Origin: Ovis canadensis
Taxonomy: Eukaryota > Chordata > Mammalia > Artiodactyla > Bovidae
Assembly (NCBI RefSeq): GCF_042477335.2
Contig: NC_091251.1
Location: 90,659,501 to 90,723,500 of the forward strand
Direction of reading: 5' to 3'
DNA length: 64,000 nt
Shown here: positions 47,691 through 59,296 of the stretch, in pieces
How the letters are laid out: each line of letters begins with the position of its first letter
Numbering within the stretch: position 1 is the stretch's first letter
Program-made: the position numbers and the translations under genes
Notes under the pieces: model-generated
What the model was told of the DNA's origin: nothing
Seen by the model: only the letters and a program-made list of their open reading frames with translations
Databases searched by the model: none

Positions 47691-48413
47691 CAGTTCAGTT
47701 CAGTCACTCAGTCATGTCCGACTCTTTACGATCCCATGAACCATAGCACGCTAGGCCTCCCTGTCCCTCACCAACTCCCGGAGTTTACCCAAACTCATGT
47801 TCATAGAGTTGGTGATGCCATCCAACCATCTCATCCTCTGTCGTCCCCTTCTCCTCCGCCTTCAATCTTTCCCAGCATCAGAGTCTTTTCAAATGAGTCA
47901 GCTCTTCGCATCAGGTGGCCAAAGTATTGGAGTTTCAGCTTCAACATTAGTCCTTCCAAAGAACACCCAGGACTGATCTCCTTTAGGGTGGACTGGTTGG
48001 ATCTCCTTGCAGTCCAAGGGACTCTCAAGAGTCTTCTCCATACCATAGTTCAAAAGCATCAATTCTTTATCACTCAGCCTTTTTTACAGTCCGACTCTCA
48101 CATCCATACATGACTACTGGAAAAACCATAGCCTTGACTAGACAGACCTTTGTTGGCAAAGTAATGTCTCTGCTTTTTAATATGCTGTCTAGGTTGGTCA
48201 TAACTTTCCTTCCAAGGAGTAAGCGTCTTTTAATTTCATGGCTGCAATCACCATCTGCAGTGATTTTGGAGCCCCCCAAAGAAAGTCAACCACTGTTTCC
48301 ACTGTTTCCCCATCTATTTGCCATGAAGTGACAGGACTGGATGCCATGATCTTAGTTTTCTGAATGTTGAGCTTTAACTTTCTCACTCTCCTCTTTCACT
48401 TTCATCAAGATCT
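47691..48413 (-). mobile_element. BovB, 5'-truncated, antisense
   Basis: Minus-strand frames 48198-48386, 48070-48279 and 47831-48046 together cover the BovB ORF2 C-terminus ([64 protein letters not shown]), broken into three frames by small indels. The 3' tail complement (cagttcagttcag) starts at 47691. BovB similarity stops at about 48413. No TSD found. Confidence 0.92.
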
Positions 48414-48840
48414 TGGTAAGGAGAACCCCTGCCTTGAAACCCATGCTTTAAAGGGCCTAACTCTGGCCCTTGTCTAATACCATGGACCAAAGAGATGTGA
48501 CCAGTGTGAGCCTATGCTCCTCCTTCTAGACCATGTGCTAGGTCTCTAAGCCCATTTGGGTCTGTCCTCCCCAAGGGCAGACTACACCCTTGATGTGGGT
48601 AACACTAAGCCAGAGGGACAGCAAAGGGTGACCGTTTGAAATGTAGGGGTAGAGCCAAAGCTTGGACTTGTGGGCTGGAGTGTTAGTGTGAATGTATGAG
48701 GCCCTGGGCCTCATGGGACAGAGCCAGGAGTGGGAAGAGAAAGCTGGGGACCAGGAACCAGCACTCCCTGCTGCTGCCCCAGTTCTGTAAGGAACTCCAA
48801 GGTGACTTCGAACTCTGAATGTATACCTGGCTTTGCACGC
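48414..48840. other. Unique non-coding DNA
   Basis: Nothing recognised. Confidence 0.4.
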
Positions 48841-48950
48841 CACTCCAGTATGCTTGCCTGGAGAATCCCAGGGACAGAGTAGCCTGGCGGGCTACAGTTC
48901 ATGGGGTTGCAAAGAGTTGGACACGACTGAGCGACTAACACTTTCACTTT
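48841..48950 (+). mobile_element. BovA SINE body, 5'-truncated
   Basis: cactccagtatgcttgcctg, cctggcgggctacagttcat, ggttgcaaagagttggacac, ending gcgactaacactttcac. The head is missing. Confidence 0.9.
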
Positions 48951-51257
48951 TCAATTTCCAGGTCATTATAAGAAGGCATGTTTTTTCATTATAGGCAGAC
49001 AGAACATATTTTAACAGTTAGTGAGCTTGATTTTTACCTTTTCAGTATTTAGACATGTGATACATGGGCCTCCATTTGTGCTTTTGGCCCAGACCCTGAG
49101 AATGTGAGGAGTGGGCTTACAGTATGCTCACATATTTTGTTTGGCTACTGTGCCTAGTTTTTTTTTTTTTTTTTTTTTTAACATCTTGAATTAGTTTCCA
49201 ACATTAACAACTGGAAGATTTCATATAAGAATTAGAGATTTCTGGTTTCTTTTTTTTAACAAAACACAGAAAATCATTTCATTCAGAGCCTGCCTATCTG
49301 TGTGGCAGGAAGGGGCAGAGGCCGCATCTCAACTGCCTTCCCTGGATGGGCAGGTGTTTTCCCCTTGGCCACAGTTCCCACCTGTCTGCTTTTATTCATT
49401 TTGGTGACCGCTCTGGCCGCTGGGGGCATTTGAGTTTGTCATCCCTGATTCAGGTCCTTCATTAGATGTCTCCTTTCCAGATAAAGCCACCAGGCTCACA
49501 CATTTTTGTACATTTAGAACCTTTTCTCTCCACCTTTCCTCAAAGAAAACTTCTTTGGGTTTTGTTTTTATTAGCTAACTGTAATTCCCTAAATTTTAAT
49601 ATGGCTGAGTCCCATCATTTTAGTATCCTGTTCCCTAACTTCTGAATCTTGGGGAATCATTAAAACAGCAGTTAGGAACTTCAAGGGAGCAGTCTCTAGG
49701 CAGAGATCCCCCACTTTCACCAGGCTTTGCAAGCTGGAGACCAAATGAGATGGATTTTCTCACTTTGACCCCAGTGAGAGAGGGAGATTTTCGATAACTG
49801 ACAAAGAGCTTTTGTTCAGGTTTGTGTCAGGGTAAATCAGCTTGCCCCACTGCCTGGCCCCTTACTTCTACCAGGCTCATCTTCCCTTTCTACCCCAGAA
49901 GAGCCCCCTGCCCTTCCTCCTCCCATGCATGGGGGCCACAGCCCTCAATGCCTCCAGGTCTCCAGCAACCTAACCCTCCTCCACTCCGCCTCTCAGTCTG
50001 GAAAACAGCTTTGCAAGTTAACCTCCAGGGGCATTCACTGGGTTTCCAGTGGGGTCCCCAGCCCCACAGGCTGCCAAAATAGGCTCTTTACACTCCATAG
50101 ATGGGAGAGAAAAATCTGCTTGTTCGGTTGCAACTGTCAAGCAAAGGACGTGCTGAGCTCAGATAGAAATAGCAGCAGGGTCAGGGCAGGGCAAGGCCCT
50201 AGCATTTCATTAGCTCAGCCCACTAAGGGTGATTAAATGCACACAGTGGCCCATGAATGGGGCCATGGAGGGCAGCCACACAGTGCAGCACAGAAAAATC
50301 ATTCTTTGGCCGCTGTCAGCTGGCTGAATGGGACTTAATTATCGGGATAATGAGAACTGATTTTCATTGTTTTAATTTTGGGGAAGGGGTGAGAAAGGAG
50401 GGACTTTTTTCCCTCATCTGGGTGAAAGGATGCTAAGTATGGCCTCCAACTGGGCCCCACATCTTCTAGGCTGCTGTGAGCTAAGCCTCCTGCATTTGCT
50501 GTTTTTATGGATGCAATAAGGAAGGGTGTTAGGCTTGTCTTCTGTATTGGTACTTCCTGTAGGCCCTGTAAGCCTGGCAGGATGTGTCCTTGTAAGAGCA
50601 TGTCTGTGCTGGCATCTGATCCCAGCAGCTGGGCCGAGGTAACATGGACAGAATCCACTGGACAGATCTGTCTGTTCTCAGCTCTTTCCAAGTGCTTTCG
50701 AGTCATCAGTGAATCCTGTCTTGTTCCTCTTTTTGTTATAATGCAATATCTAGAGAATTCCAACTATTTGCTGAGGTCAAACAGAAAAATTCTGGTTTCT
50801 TCTGTTCATTTTGAGGCTCAAAGTCCAAGGGGTCCACTGCAGACCAGTGCGGGGGTCATCAGAACTCTTTAAAACCCAGAAATTCTTGACGAATGAAATA
50901 AGCTCTGACCCTATGAACTGTGAACATCACAAATCCATCTCACTCTTATTCAGTTTAATTCACCTGCTACCTTCCCAAGAGCTTGTTCTTCATAGAGAAA
51001 TGAGACGGTTATTTATTCTCCAGCTTGATCACTCCTTTCTCTAAATAACACATACTATTGGCTGGATGGTCAGACAAAAAGTATTTCTAAACTTGGGTTT
51101 AGCATGGTTCTAGATGCTACTGAAATGCATGATACATCCACCCCATGAAAGTCATCTGGGAAGACCTAAAACAATCAGAGAAGCACACAGTAGGCTAGCC
51201 AGGGGGAGGAGGAGAGAGTGGGTTTAGGAGTGGTGAGGGAAGCGTTATGAAGCTGAG
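48951..51257. other. Unique non-coding DNA
   Basis: T22 tract at 49158-49179. 50310-50375 has TAATTA and GATAAT cores in unique sequence. No exon; the 121-142 codon frames near 50335-50872 overlap on opposite strands and show no domain. Confidence 0.4.
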
Positions 51258-51289
51258 AGAGGCTTGTTCAGTTCAGTTCAGTCGCTCAG

Positions 51290-53361
51290 TCATGTCCGAC
51301 TCTGTGCAACCCCATGAATCACAGCATGCCAGGCCTCCCTGTCCATCACCAACTCCCGGAGTTCACTCAGACTCACGTCCATCGAGTCCGTGATGCCATC
51401 CAGCCATCTCATCCTCGGTCGTCCCCTTCTCCTCCTGCCCCCAATCCCTCCCAGCATCAGAGTCTTTTCCAATGAGTCAACTCTTCCCATGAGGTGGCCA
51501 AAGTACTGGAGTTTCAGCTTCAACATCAGTCCTTCCAAAGAAATCCCAGGGTTGATCTCCAGAATGGACTGGTTGGATCTCCTTGCAGTCCAAGGGACTC
51601 TCAAGAGTCTTCTCCAACACCACAGTTCAAAAGCATCAATTCTTCGGCACTTAGCCTTCTTCACAGTCCAACTCTCACATCCGTACATGACCACAGGAAA
51701 AACCATAGCCTTGACTAGACGGACCTTAGTCGGCAAAGTAATGTCTCTGCTTTTGAATATACTATCTAGGTTAGTCATAACTTTTCTTCCAAGGAGCAAG
51801 CGTATTTTAATTTCATGGCTGCAATCACCATCTGCAGTGATTTTGGAGCCCAAAAAAATAAAGTCTGACACTGTTTCCCCATCTATTTCCCATGAAGTGA
51901 TGGGACAGGATGCCATGATCTTCATTTTCTGAATGCTGAGCTTTAAGCCAACTTTTTCACTCTCCACTTTCACTTTCTTCAAGAGGCTTTTTAGTTCCTC
52001 TTCACTTTCTGCCATAAGGGTGGTGTCATCTGCATATCTGAGGTTATTGATATTTCTCCTGGCAATCTTGATTCCAGCTTGTGTTTCTTCCAGTCCAGTG
52101 TTTCTCATGATGTACTCTGCATATAAGTTAAATAAGCAGGGTGACAATATACAGCCTTGATGTACTCCTTTTCCTATTTGGAACCAATCTGTTGTTCCAT
52201 GTCCAGTTCTAACTGTTGCTTCCTGACCTGCATACAGGTTTCTCAAGAGGCAGGTCAGGTGGTCTGGTATTCCCATCTCTCTCAGAATTTTCCACAATTT
52301 ATTGTGATCCACACAGTCAAAGGCTTTGGCATAGTCAATAAAGCAGAAATAGATATTTTTCTGGAACTCTCTTGCTTTTTCCATGATCCAACAGATGTTG
52401 GCAATTTGATCTCTGGTTCCTCTGCCTTTTCTAAAACCAGCTTGAACATCAGGAAGTTCACGATTCACATATTGCTGAAGCCTGGCTTGGAGAATTTTGA
52501 GCATTACTTTACTAGCATGTGAAATGAGTGCAATTGTGCGGTAGTTTGAGCATTCTTTGGCATTGCCTTTCTTTGGAATTGAAATGAAAACTGACCTTTT
52601 CCAGTCCTGTGGCCACTGCTGAGTTTTCCAAATTTGCTGGCATATAGAGTCCAGCACTTTCACAGCATCATCTTTTAGGATATGAAATAGCTCACCTGGA
52701 ATTCCATCACCTCCACTAGCTTTGTTCGTAGTGATGCTTTCTAAGGCCCACTTGACTTCACATTCCAGGATGTCTGGCTCTAGATGAATGATCACACCAT
52801 CGTGATTATCTGGGTCATGAAGATCTTTTTTGTACAGTTCTTCTGTGTATTCTTGCCACCTCTTCTTAATATCTTCTGCTTCTGTTAGGTCCATACCATT
52901 TCTGTCCTTTATCGAGCCCATCTTTGCATGAAATGTTCCCTTGGTATCTCTAATTTTCTTGAAGAGATCTCTGGTCTTTCCCATTCTGTTGTTTTCCTCT
53001 ATTTCTTTGCATTGATCGCTGAAGAAGGCTTTCTTATCTCTTCTTGATGTTCTTTGGACCTCTGCATTCAGATGCTTATATCTTTCCTTTTCTCCTTTGT
53101 TTTTTGCCTCTCTTCTTTTCACAGCTATTTGTAAGGCCTCCCCAGACAGCCATTTTGCTTTTTTGCATTTCTTTTCCATGGGGATGGTCTTGATCCCTGT
53201 CTCCTGTACAATGTCACGAACCTCATTCCACAGTTCATCAGGCACTCTATCTATCAGATCTAGGCCCTTAAATCTATTTCCCACTTCCACTGTATAATCA
53301 TAAGGGATTTGATTTAGGTCATACCTGAATGGTCTAGTGGTTTTCCCTACTTTCTTCAATT
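51290..53361 (-). pseudogene. BovB ORF2 reverse transcriptase and C-terminal part, open frame
   Basis: Uninterrupted frame from the 5' inversion junction to TGA at 51290. In order it carries the post-endonuclease linker ([20 protein letters not shown]), the template-contact motif [49 protein letters not shown] (a catalytic Asp) and RYADDT, whose YADD is at 52025-52036, then the BovB C-terminal region. RTE-type reverse transcriptases copy element RNA at a nicked target. The inversion removes the endonuclease from this frame, so it is a remnant; the roughly 30 codons of the open stretch above 53361 are antisense of the 5' region and not native. One codon is missing near the [10 protein letters not shown] block relative to my memory of the consensus. 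Confidence 0.93.
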
Positions 53362-53702
53362 TGTCTAACTCAATGAAACTAAGCCATGCCTGCGGGGCAA
53401 CCCGAGACGGGCAGGTCATGGTGGAGAGGTCTAACAGAATGTAGTCCACTGTAGAAGGGAATGGCAGACCACTTCAGTATTCTTGCCTTGAGAACCCCAT
53501 GAACAGTATGAAAAGGCAAAATGATAGGATACCAAAAGAGGAACTCCCCAGGTCAGTAGGTGCCCAACACACTACTGAAGATCATTGGAGAAATAACTCC
53601 AGAAAGAATGAAGGGATGGAGCCAAAGCAAAAATAATACCCAACTGTGGATGTGACTGGTGATAGAAGCAAGGTCCAGTGTTGTAAACAGCAATATTGCA
53701 TA

Positions 53703-54433
53703 GGAACCTGGAATGTCAGGTCCATGAATGAAGGCAAATGGAAGTGGTCAAACAAGAGATGGCAAGAGTGAACATCGACATTCTAGGAATCAGCAAACTA
53801 AAATGGACTGGAATGGGTGAATTTAACTCAGATGACCATTATATCTACTACTGCGGGCAGGAATCCCTCAAAAGAAATGGAGTAGCCATCATGGTCAACA
53901 AAAGAGTCCGAAATGCAGTACTTGGATGCACTCTCAAAAACAACAGAATGATCTCTGTTCGTTTCCAAGGCAAACCATTCAATATCACAGTAATCCAAGT
54001 CTATGCTCCAACCAGTAACACTGAAGAAGCTGAAGTTGAACGGTTCTACGAAGACCTACCAGACCTTTTAGAACTAACACCCAAAAAAGATGTCCTTTTC
54101 ATTATAGGGGACTGGAATGCAAAAGTAGGAAGTCAAGAAACACCTGGAGTAACAGGCAAATTTGGCCTTGGAATGTGGAATGAAGCACGGCAAAGACTAA
54201 TAGACTTTTGCCAAGAAAATGCACTGGTCATAGCAAACACCCTCTTCCAACAACACAAGAGAAGACTCTACACATGGACATCACCAGATGGTCAACACCA
54301 AAATCAGATTGATTATATTCTTTGCAGCCAAAGATGGAGAAGCTCTATACAGTCAACAAAAACAAGACCAGGAGCTGACTGTGGCTCAGATCATGAACTC
54401 CTTATTACCAAATTCAGACTTAAATTAAATTAA
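53703..54433 (+). pseudogene. BovB ORF2 endonuclease (EEP/APE type), inverted and damaged
   Basis: GTWNVRSMN, the EEP-family N-terminal motif, is read from 53703 in one frame. From 53738 the rest is in another (ATG at 53738, 231 codons), consistent with loss of one base near 53738. Downstream motifs are present: GDWNAK (residues 124-129), CSQRWR (196-201) and SDHELL (217-222). Residue 20 is Lys in GISKLKW, where BovB normally has Glu, the metal-binding acid of the family, so activity would be lost even without the frameshift. The frame ends with FRLKLN just after the inversion breakpoint. Native role: nicks target DNA for target-primed reverse transcription. Confidence 0.88.
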
Positions 54434-54449
54434 ATTGGACAGAGGCTTG

Positions 54450-55330
54450 AGAGGACTCCAAATGAAGCAGAATTTCCATCAGGAGCAAAGGGTGAAATTG
54501 AATGGTGTGTTTGCAAGAAGGACACAGACATCATTAGAATGAAGAATTCACATGAAGCGTAAGATTTAAGATTTTGTAGAGTAGGGCCAGATGATTAGAG
54601 TTGTGAAAACCAGAGCGTGGTTTTTTTGCTCTTGTGTTTTATTTTCTTTCCTAACTCCATCTTTGGCCATAAAAAAATGGCTGTAACTGCTTTTGTTTTT
54701 GTTTTCATTTTCCGCTCCAAGTGCTTTAATAAGAAAAGCAGAAAGGAAGAGGGTGTACTCTCCTTCATGGAGCACAGAGAAGAACACTCTCTTAGATGTT
54801 TCAGGGTTTTTAGTGCTTATTCCTGCCTGACCTCTGTACCCCCTGGAATTCCTTATCCTGCCCAATTCAATTTATCCCTTCTTTCCTTAAAGACTTGACA
54901 GGACATAGGTTAAGTTATTCAAATCTGGCAACTCGGTTCTTTGTGGCAAGGAATAGATGGTTAAAGAGAACTGGCTGTGATAGGTAAATGGTCCACCTGC
55001 CCCTCTCCAAGGAGAAGTGCCATAGTCCTTCCAAGAAGCCACATCCTACTACATGCAGAGTCTTGATAGATTGAGCCTGCCCATCACAATCAATTAATCA
55101 TGCCTGTCCACAGTGGGAATGTCCTCTGTGACTGAAACAGCACTTGTGTTCCTCGTGATTGAAGGTTCCTTGCTTTGGAAACCCTTACAGGTCAGAGAGG
55201 AAAGTTGAGTCTGGATGGCATACAATATTCTTTGGGTATGTTTTCTCATCCCCAAAACTTCCTCTGTGCTTTATGTCACCCAAATAACTCTGTTCATTGC
55301 AAAGCTATATTGTCAGTGTAATCTTTGTGG
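54450..55330. other. Unique non-coding DNA
   Basis: Sequence 54450 onward continues the pre-insertion site of BovB. No exon recognised. Confidence 0.4.
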
Positions 55331-55540
55331 CCAGAGGTCAGCAAACTTTTCTGTAAAAGACCAGAAAAGTTTTATAGGCCATACTGTTTTTGTCACTACT
55401 CAATTCTGCCATTGTAGTTCAAAAACAGCCACAGACAATACAAACATAAACCAATGAGCATGTGTTCCAACAAAACTTTCTTTGCAAAAATAAGAGGTAG
55501 ACTGGATTTGGCCCTTGGGCTGCTGTTTGTTAACTTCTTC
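55331..55540 (+). mobile_element. Non-autonomous hAT-type DNA transposon (MER), second copy
   Basis: Begins cagaggtcagcaaacttttc and ends with a degenerate complement (gctgctgtttgttaac). Interior: caattctgccattgtagttc, cagccacagacaatacaaac, ctggatttggcccttggg. Same family as 19690-19895. Confidence 0.75.
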
Positions 55541-55691
55541 CATAGAGAGCTTCTACCATCCCACTTCCAGTTTTTTCTCCAGGATCGTCTGTGTAAAATC
55601 TCCCCTTCCCCAACACACAGAATTCCTTTTATATGTCTTCTCTAGAACCTAGAAGTCCTGGGCCTAGAAGTCATTCAGTAAAGACATGCTG

Positions 55692-55915
55692 GGGCTTCCT
55701 AGGTGGTGCTAATGATAAAGAACCTGCCTACCAATGCAGGAGACACAAGAGATGCAAGTTCGATCCCTGGGTTGGGAAGATCCCCTGGAGGAGGGCATGG
55801 TGACCCACTCCAGTAGTCTTGCCTAGAGAATCTCATGGACAGAGGAGCCTGGTGGGCTATAGTCCATGGGGTGGCAAAGAGTTAGACAGGACTGAAGCAA
55901 TTTAGCAAGACATAG
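55692..55915 (+). mobile_element. Bov-tA SINE
   Basis: gggcttcctaggtggtgcta head, gttcgatccctgggttggga, catggggtggcaaagagtta body. Inserted between the MER element and an L1 end. Confidence 0.93.
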
Positions 55916-55934
55916 CATGGCAAAGGCAAACTAT

Positions 55935-56555
55935 TCCACTTTAATTTTTATTAAAATATAATTGATTTACAATATTGTGTTAGTTTTAGATATATAGAAT
56001 ATATATATCCTTTTTATTAACTTTCTTTTCCATTATTACCAAGTATTGAGTATAGTTCTCTTGCTATACAGTAGGTCCTTGTTTGTTATCTGTTTTATAT
56101 ATAGTAGTATATATATTTTAATCCCAAACTCCTAATTTATCTCCCCTCTTTCCCCTTGGGCAACCATAAATTTGTTTTCTATGTCTGTGAATCTATTTCT
56201 GTTTTGTAAATAAGCTCATTTGTATCATTTTTTAGATTCCACATGTAAGTGATCTCTTATAGTAATTTGTCTTTCTCTGATTTACCTAGTATGATAATCT
56301 CTCAGCCCATCAATGTTGCTGCAAATGGCATTATTTCATTCATTTTTATGGCTAAGTAATATTTCATTGTATATATGTGTATGTACCATCTTCTTTATCC
56401 ATCCATCTGTCAATGGACATTAAGGCTGCTTCAAGTCTTGGCTATTGTAAAAAGTGCTATGAACATTAAGGTGCATGTACCTTTTCAATTTATGGTTTTC
56501 TCTGGATATATGCCCATATGGTAGCTCTATTTTAAATTTTTAAAAAATCATCCAT
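55935..56555 (-). mobile_element. Ruminant-type L1 3' end (antisense)
   Basis: aaaatataattgatttacaa, gagtatagttctcttgctat, ttagattccacatgtaagtg, caatgttgctgcaaatggca, tggctaagtaatatttcatt, tatatgcccatatggtagct. 5'-truncated; older than the copy at 27176. Confidence 0.85.
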
Positions 56556-56904
56556 ACATTGTTCAGAGTAGCTATACCAATAGCAAAGGCATATTATTGA
56601 TTTTTAAGCATCACCATCATATTCTTGACAGGAAAATCTAGAAAACTTCTTCCATTGAGTATAAGATTGAATGGCATGCTTCTAAGACTTACTCCAAATA
56701 AAAGAATATAAAAATCCTAATTAATGAGATTAAAGCATTTTGCTTCAGTAGGAACTAGACTTGCTAACAGGCCAGTGTCCTGCTGATCTGAGCACCCACA
56801 TTCATATTCCTATCATGCTATTTTGACCCACTACTTCAGTGGAACCTGGAGAAGCCCTTCATTTTCAATTACAGAGGCATTTCTAAGACTGAAACCTCCC
56901 TAAA
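56556..56904. other. Unique AT-rich DNA
   Basis: Nothing recognised. Confidence 0.4.
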
Positions 56905-57045
56905 TTTATATGATACTTTATGGTTTGCAAAACATGTAGCACAATTCCCATTTTGTAGATGAGGCAACTGAGGTGTTGTAAGGGAGTTGCCCAATGAATG
57001 ACGTAGCTTGAGCTTTGGCCTGGTTTTCTGATTTCCCCGCTTAGG
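56905..57045 (-). repeat. MIR SINE fragment (antisense)
   Basis: ttcccattttgtagatgagg, caactgaggtgttgtaaggg. Confidence 0.6.
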
Positions 57046-58609
57046 CTCTTTCATTATACCAGACACCTCTTAATTAATTAGAACAAAATGACACAGTGCA
57101 AAATTAATTCAAAGAATAAATTACCCCTATTTAAGATTCCAGAGAGACTTGGGACAATACATGTGAGAGTTTCAATGCTATTTTGTGGAGCTGGCCCAAT
57201 GGAAGTATAGATACCCTGCCAACTTTACACAAGATACATAAATCTCAAAATTGATTTAGCTAACCTTCATGTATTTTGGAAACACAAAATTTTAAGCTAG
57301 AATTTGGCTTGAATGAAGAGATTCACACCAAGCCTGCATCCTTGCTACTCTTGTAAAATGTTTCATGAACCCCAGTGTTGAAGACCTCACTGTTTTAGTT
57401 TGACTGTGAAGGCCGCCTACATATACTTGCTGCCAGTGGAAGGTTAATACTGACTCAAAAGCAAGAGGTCCACTGACTGAATCACCACCACTTACTCCAG
57501 TCCTTTCCTCTGTGTTCCTTGGAAACCTCTTGCCTCAGTTTGGGTTTGACCCAACCCACTTAGAAGGAGAGAGAGCAGTTTTACAGGCCCGCGTGGAGTG
57601 ACTCCAAGCCAATCGTATCTATTTCCAAATGATCTGACGCAGCAAGTAGATCGTATTTCCTTTGGAGGCTTGGCTGAGGACAGTTGAGTTGGCAACATTG
57701 AACCAGAGTGAATAAAATACGGCTGTCAAGAAAAAATCTGAAATGGTCCCTAAGGACATAGGAGTAATGAAATGCTCAGGTCAGGGGTGGGGTGCTTTCT
57801 GGGGAGACTGAGAAAAGAAAAGAGGATGAGGTGACCATGTGTGAAATTCAAATGAATCAACAGTGATTTGAGAAAGCCAGGCAGATTGGCACATGCCCAG
57901 TACCTTTCGGAGAGCAGGCACCAAGCCTAAAAAAAAGTTTCAGAAAATCTAACTCCTATTTTCATTCTTACCTTTAATCGGATTTTTATTGCAATTTTTA
58001 TTCTTGGTTCCCTATCCACTTTTCCCTCATCCTGCCAAAGGAGCCAGGGACTCTGAATGTATTCACCAAAGACCAACAGACCCCTGTGTTCAATTATTCT
58101 GGTCTTAGGGAATAATGATTAGGAAATTCCAAGAATGAGAGATGGGAACAGCACAGAAGATAGGTTCCATTTAAGGTCATTGGAAAGAAACAAGTACCCT
58201 AGTTGCTAGGATGGAAATGGTGCTGTTTCTTTGCACATCTTTTGAAGGGATGAACTGAACCCTAGAACCAACTCACAACCCAGGGGAGTGTCTGTTCACA
58301 TGAATACAGGCAAATCTTTGAGCACCAGTCTCCACTGACACATATCTGCTTCATTGTTCTCTCCTTGGTTGTGCAAAAATATTTTCAAAGGCAAAGACAC
58401 AGTGACAAAGTTAGGCTCTTTGAAGCTGTTCCTTGAACAGGAGGAGATGTGTGCCTCTGGCCATCCACTTGGCAATGGATGTCTCCACACTGCTTCTTTC
58501 CATCCAAATATTTTGGCCACTAAAATTGTTTTAGCAGGAAATAGTCTACAAAGGACAACAATCACTTGCCTTTGCTTCATGCTCTTCACAGTCAATTCAA
58601 CTGGCATGT
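57046..58609. other. Unique non-coding DNA
   Basis: No repeat or exon recognised in this long stretch. The opposing frames 58296-58607 and 58354-58674 overlap and have no domain character. Confidence 0.4.
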
Positions 58610-59064
58610 TTCATGCACCCACTCTGTGCCAGGCATTTTTTCAGAATGGAACAAGACCTCCCTCAATGCCTTAGCAGGCTAGCAGGAGAGACAGTCAAAT
58701 ATTACAAGTACCTGGGGCAGAAACATTGGAAACACCATGGAGACTCAGGGGAAGGAGCCACTGCAAAAAAGCTTCACCAGAGAGCAGACATGAGAAAGGA
58801 GAGAGGGCATTACTCTGGTTGGAGCCCTATCCTCATTCATTCATCCACACATTGATTCCCCAAACAGTTATTACCCATCTGTTATTTGCCAGTAATAAGG
58901 GACTTGGAATTCAACGATGAATGGGATTTGGAGCACAGAATGGAGGGGCTTGAGGATAGAGGAAGTTGTGGAAGAGGAATTGAAAAAAGATTGGGCCAGA
59001 TTGGCAAGGGCCTCACATGCCAAGCTGAGGAGTTGAACTTCGTTCTATAGATATTGAGGAGCCT
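58610..59064 (-). repeat. Ancient L2-type repeat fragments
   Basis: gcacccactctgtgccagg and ggctagcaggagagacagtc, then ttcattcatccacacattga and gggcctcacatgccaagctg. Degenerate antisense fragments. Confidence 0.45.
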
Positions 59065-59241
59065 TTGGAGACCCGGGTTCAGTCCCTGGGTTGGGAAGAT
59101 CCCCTGGAGAAGGAAATGGCAATCCACTCCAGTACTATTGCCTGGAAAATCCCATGGACAGAGGAGCTTGGTAGGCTACAGTCCATGGGGTCGCAAAGAG
59201 TCGGACATGACTGTGCGACTTCACTTCGCTTCACTTGGAGA
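59065..59241 (+). mobile_element. Bov-tA SINE, 5'-truncated
   Basis: Starts at gacccgggttcag inside the tRNA-related head and runs to a tail of cttcactt units. ttggaga at 59065-59071 and 59235-59241 is a possible short TSD. Its first roughly 95 bases are identical to the SINE at 59297. Confidence 0.9.
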
Positions 59242-59296
59242 TCTGTATTTACATGGCTGGTGGCACAGATACTCACACTACCCCACAGAGGCATTA

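Larger units (their letters stand above)
51258..54449 (-). mobile_element. BovB, near full length, 5' inverted (twin priming), 9-bp TSD
   Basis: Element proper 51267-54440. The 3' two thirds (51267 to about 53362) lie in minus orientation: gaact-unit tail at the low end, then C-terminal domain and reverse transcriptase. The 5' third (about 53358-54433) lies in plus orientation: BovB 5' region (gaaactaagccatgcctg, gacgggcaggtcatgg), then the endonuclease. Exact target duplicates agaggcttg occur at 51258-51266 and 54441-54449. The plus part ends at the end of the endonuclease (cagacttaaatt), which is where the minus part begins (aaattgaagaaag), so little if any ORF2 is lost. Inverted-junction microhomology is aattt at 53358-53362. 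Total length is near the known BovB length of about 3.2 kb. Confidence 0.95.

Noticed and set aside
47736-48113. 125-codon plus-strand frame
   Set aside because: Antisense shadow of the BovB ORF2 C-terminus; the same shadow appears at 63309-63737 and 51390-51932.
51290-53449. A 719-codon gene starting at 53449
   Set aside because: The apparent start is GTG, and about the first 30 codons are antisense of the inverted BovB 5' region. The native frame would be joined to the endonuclease; this is a transposon remnant.
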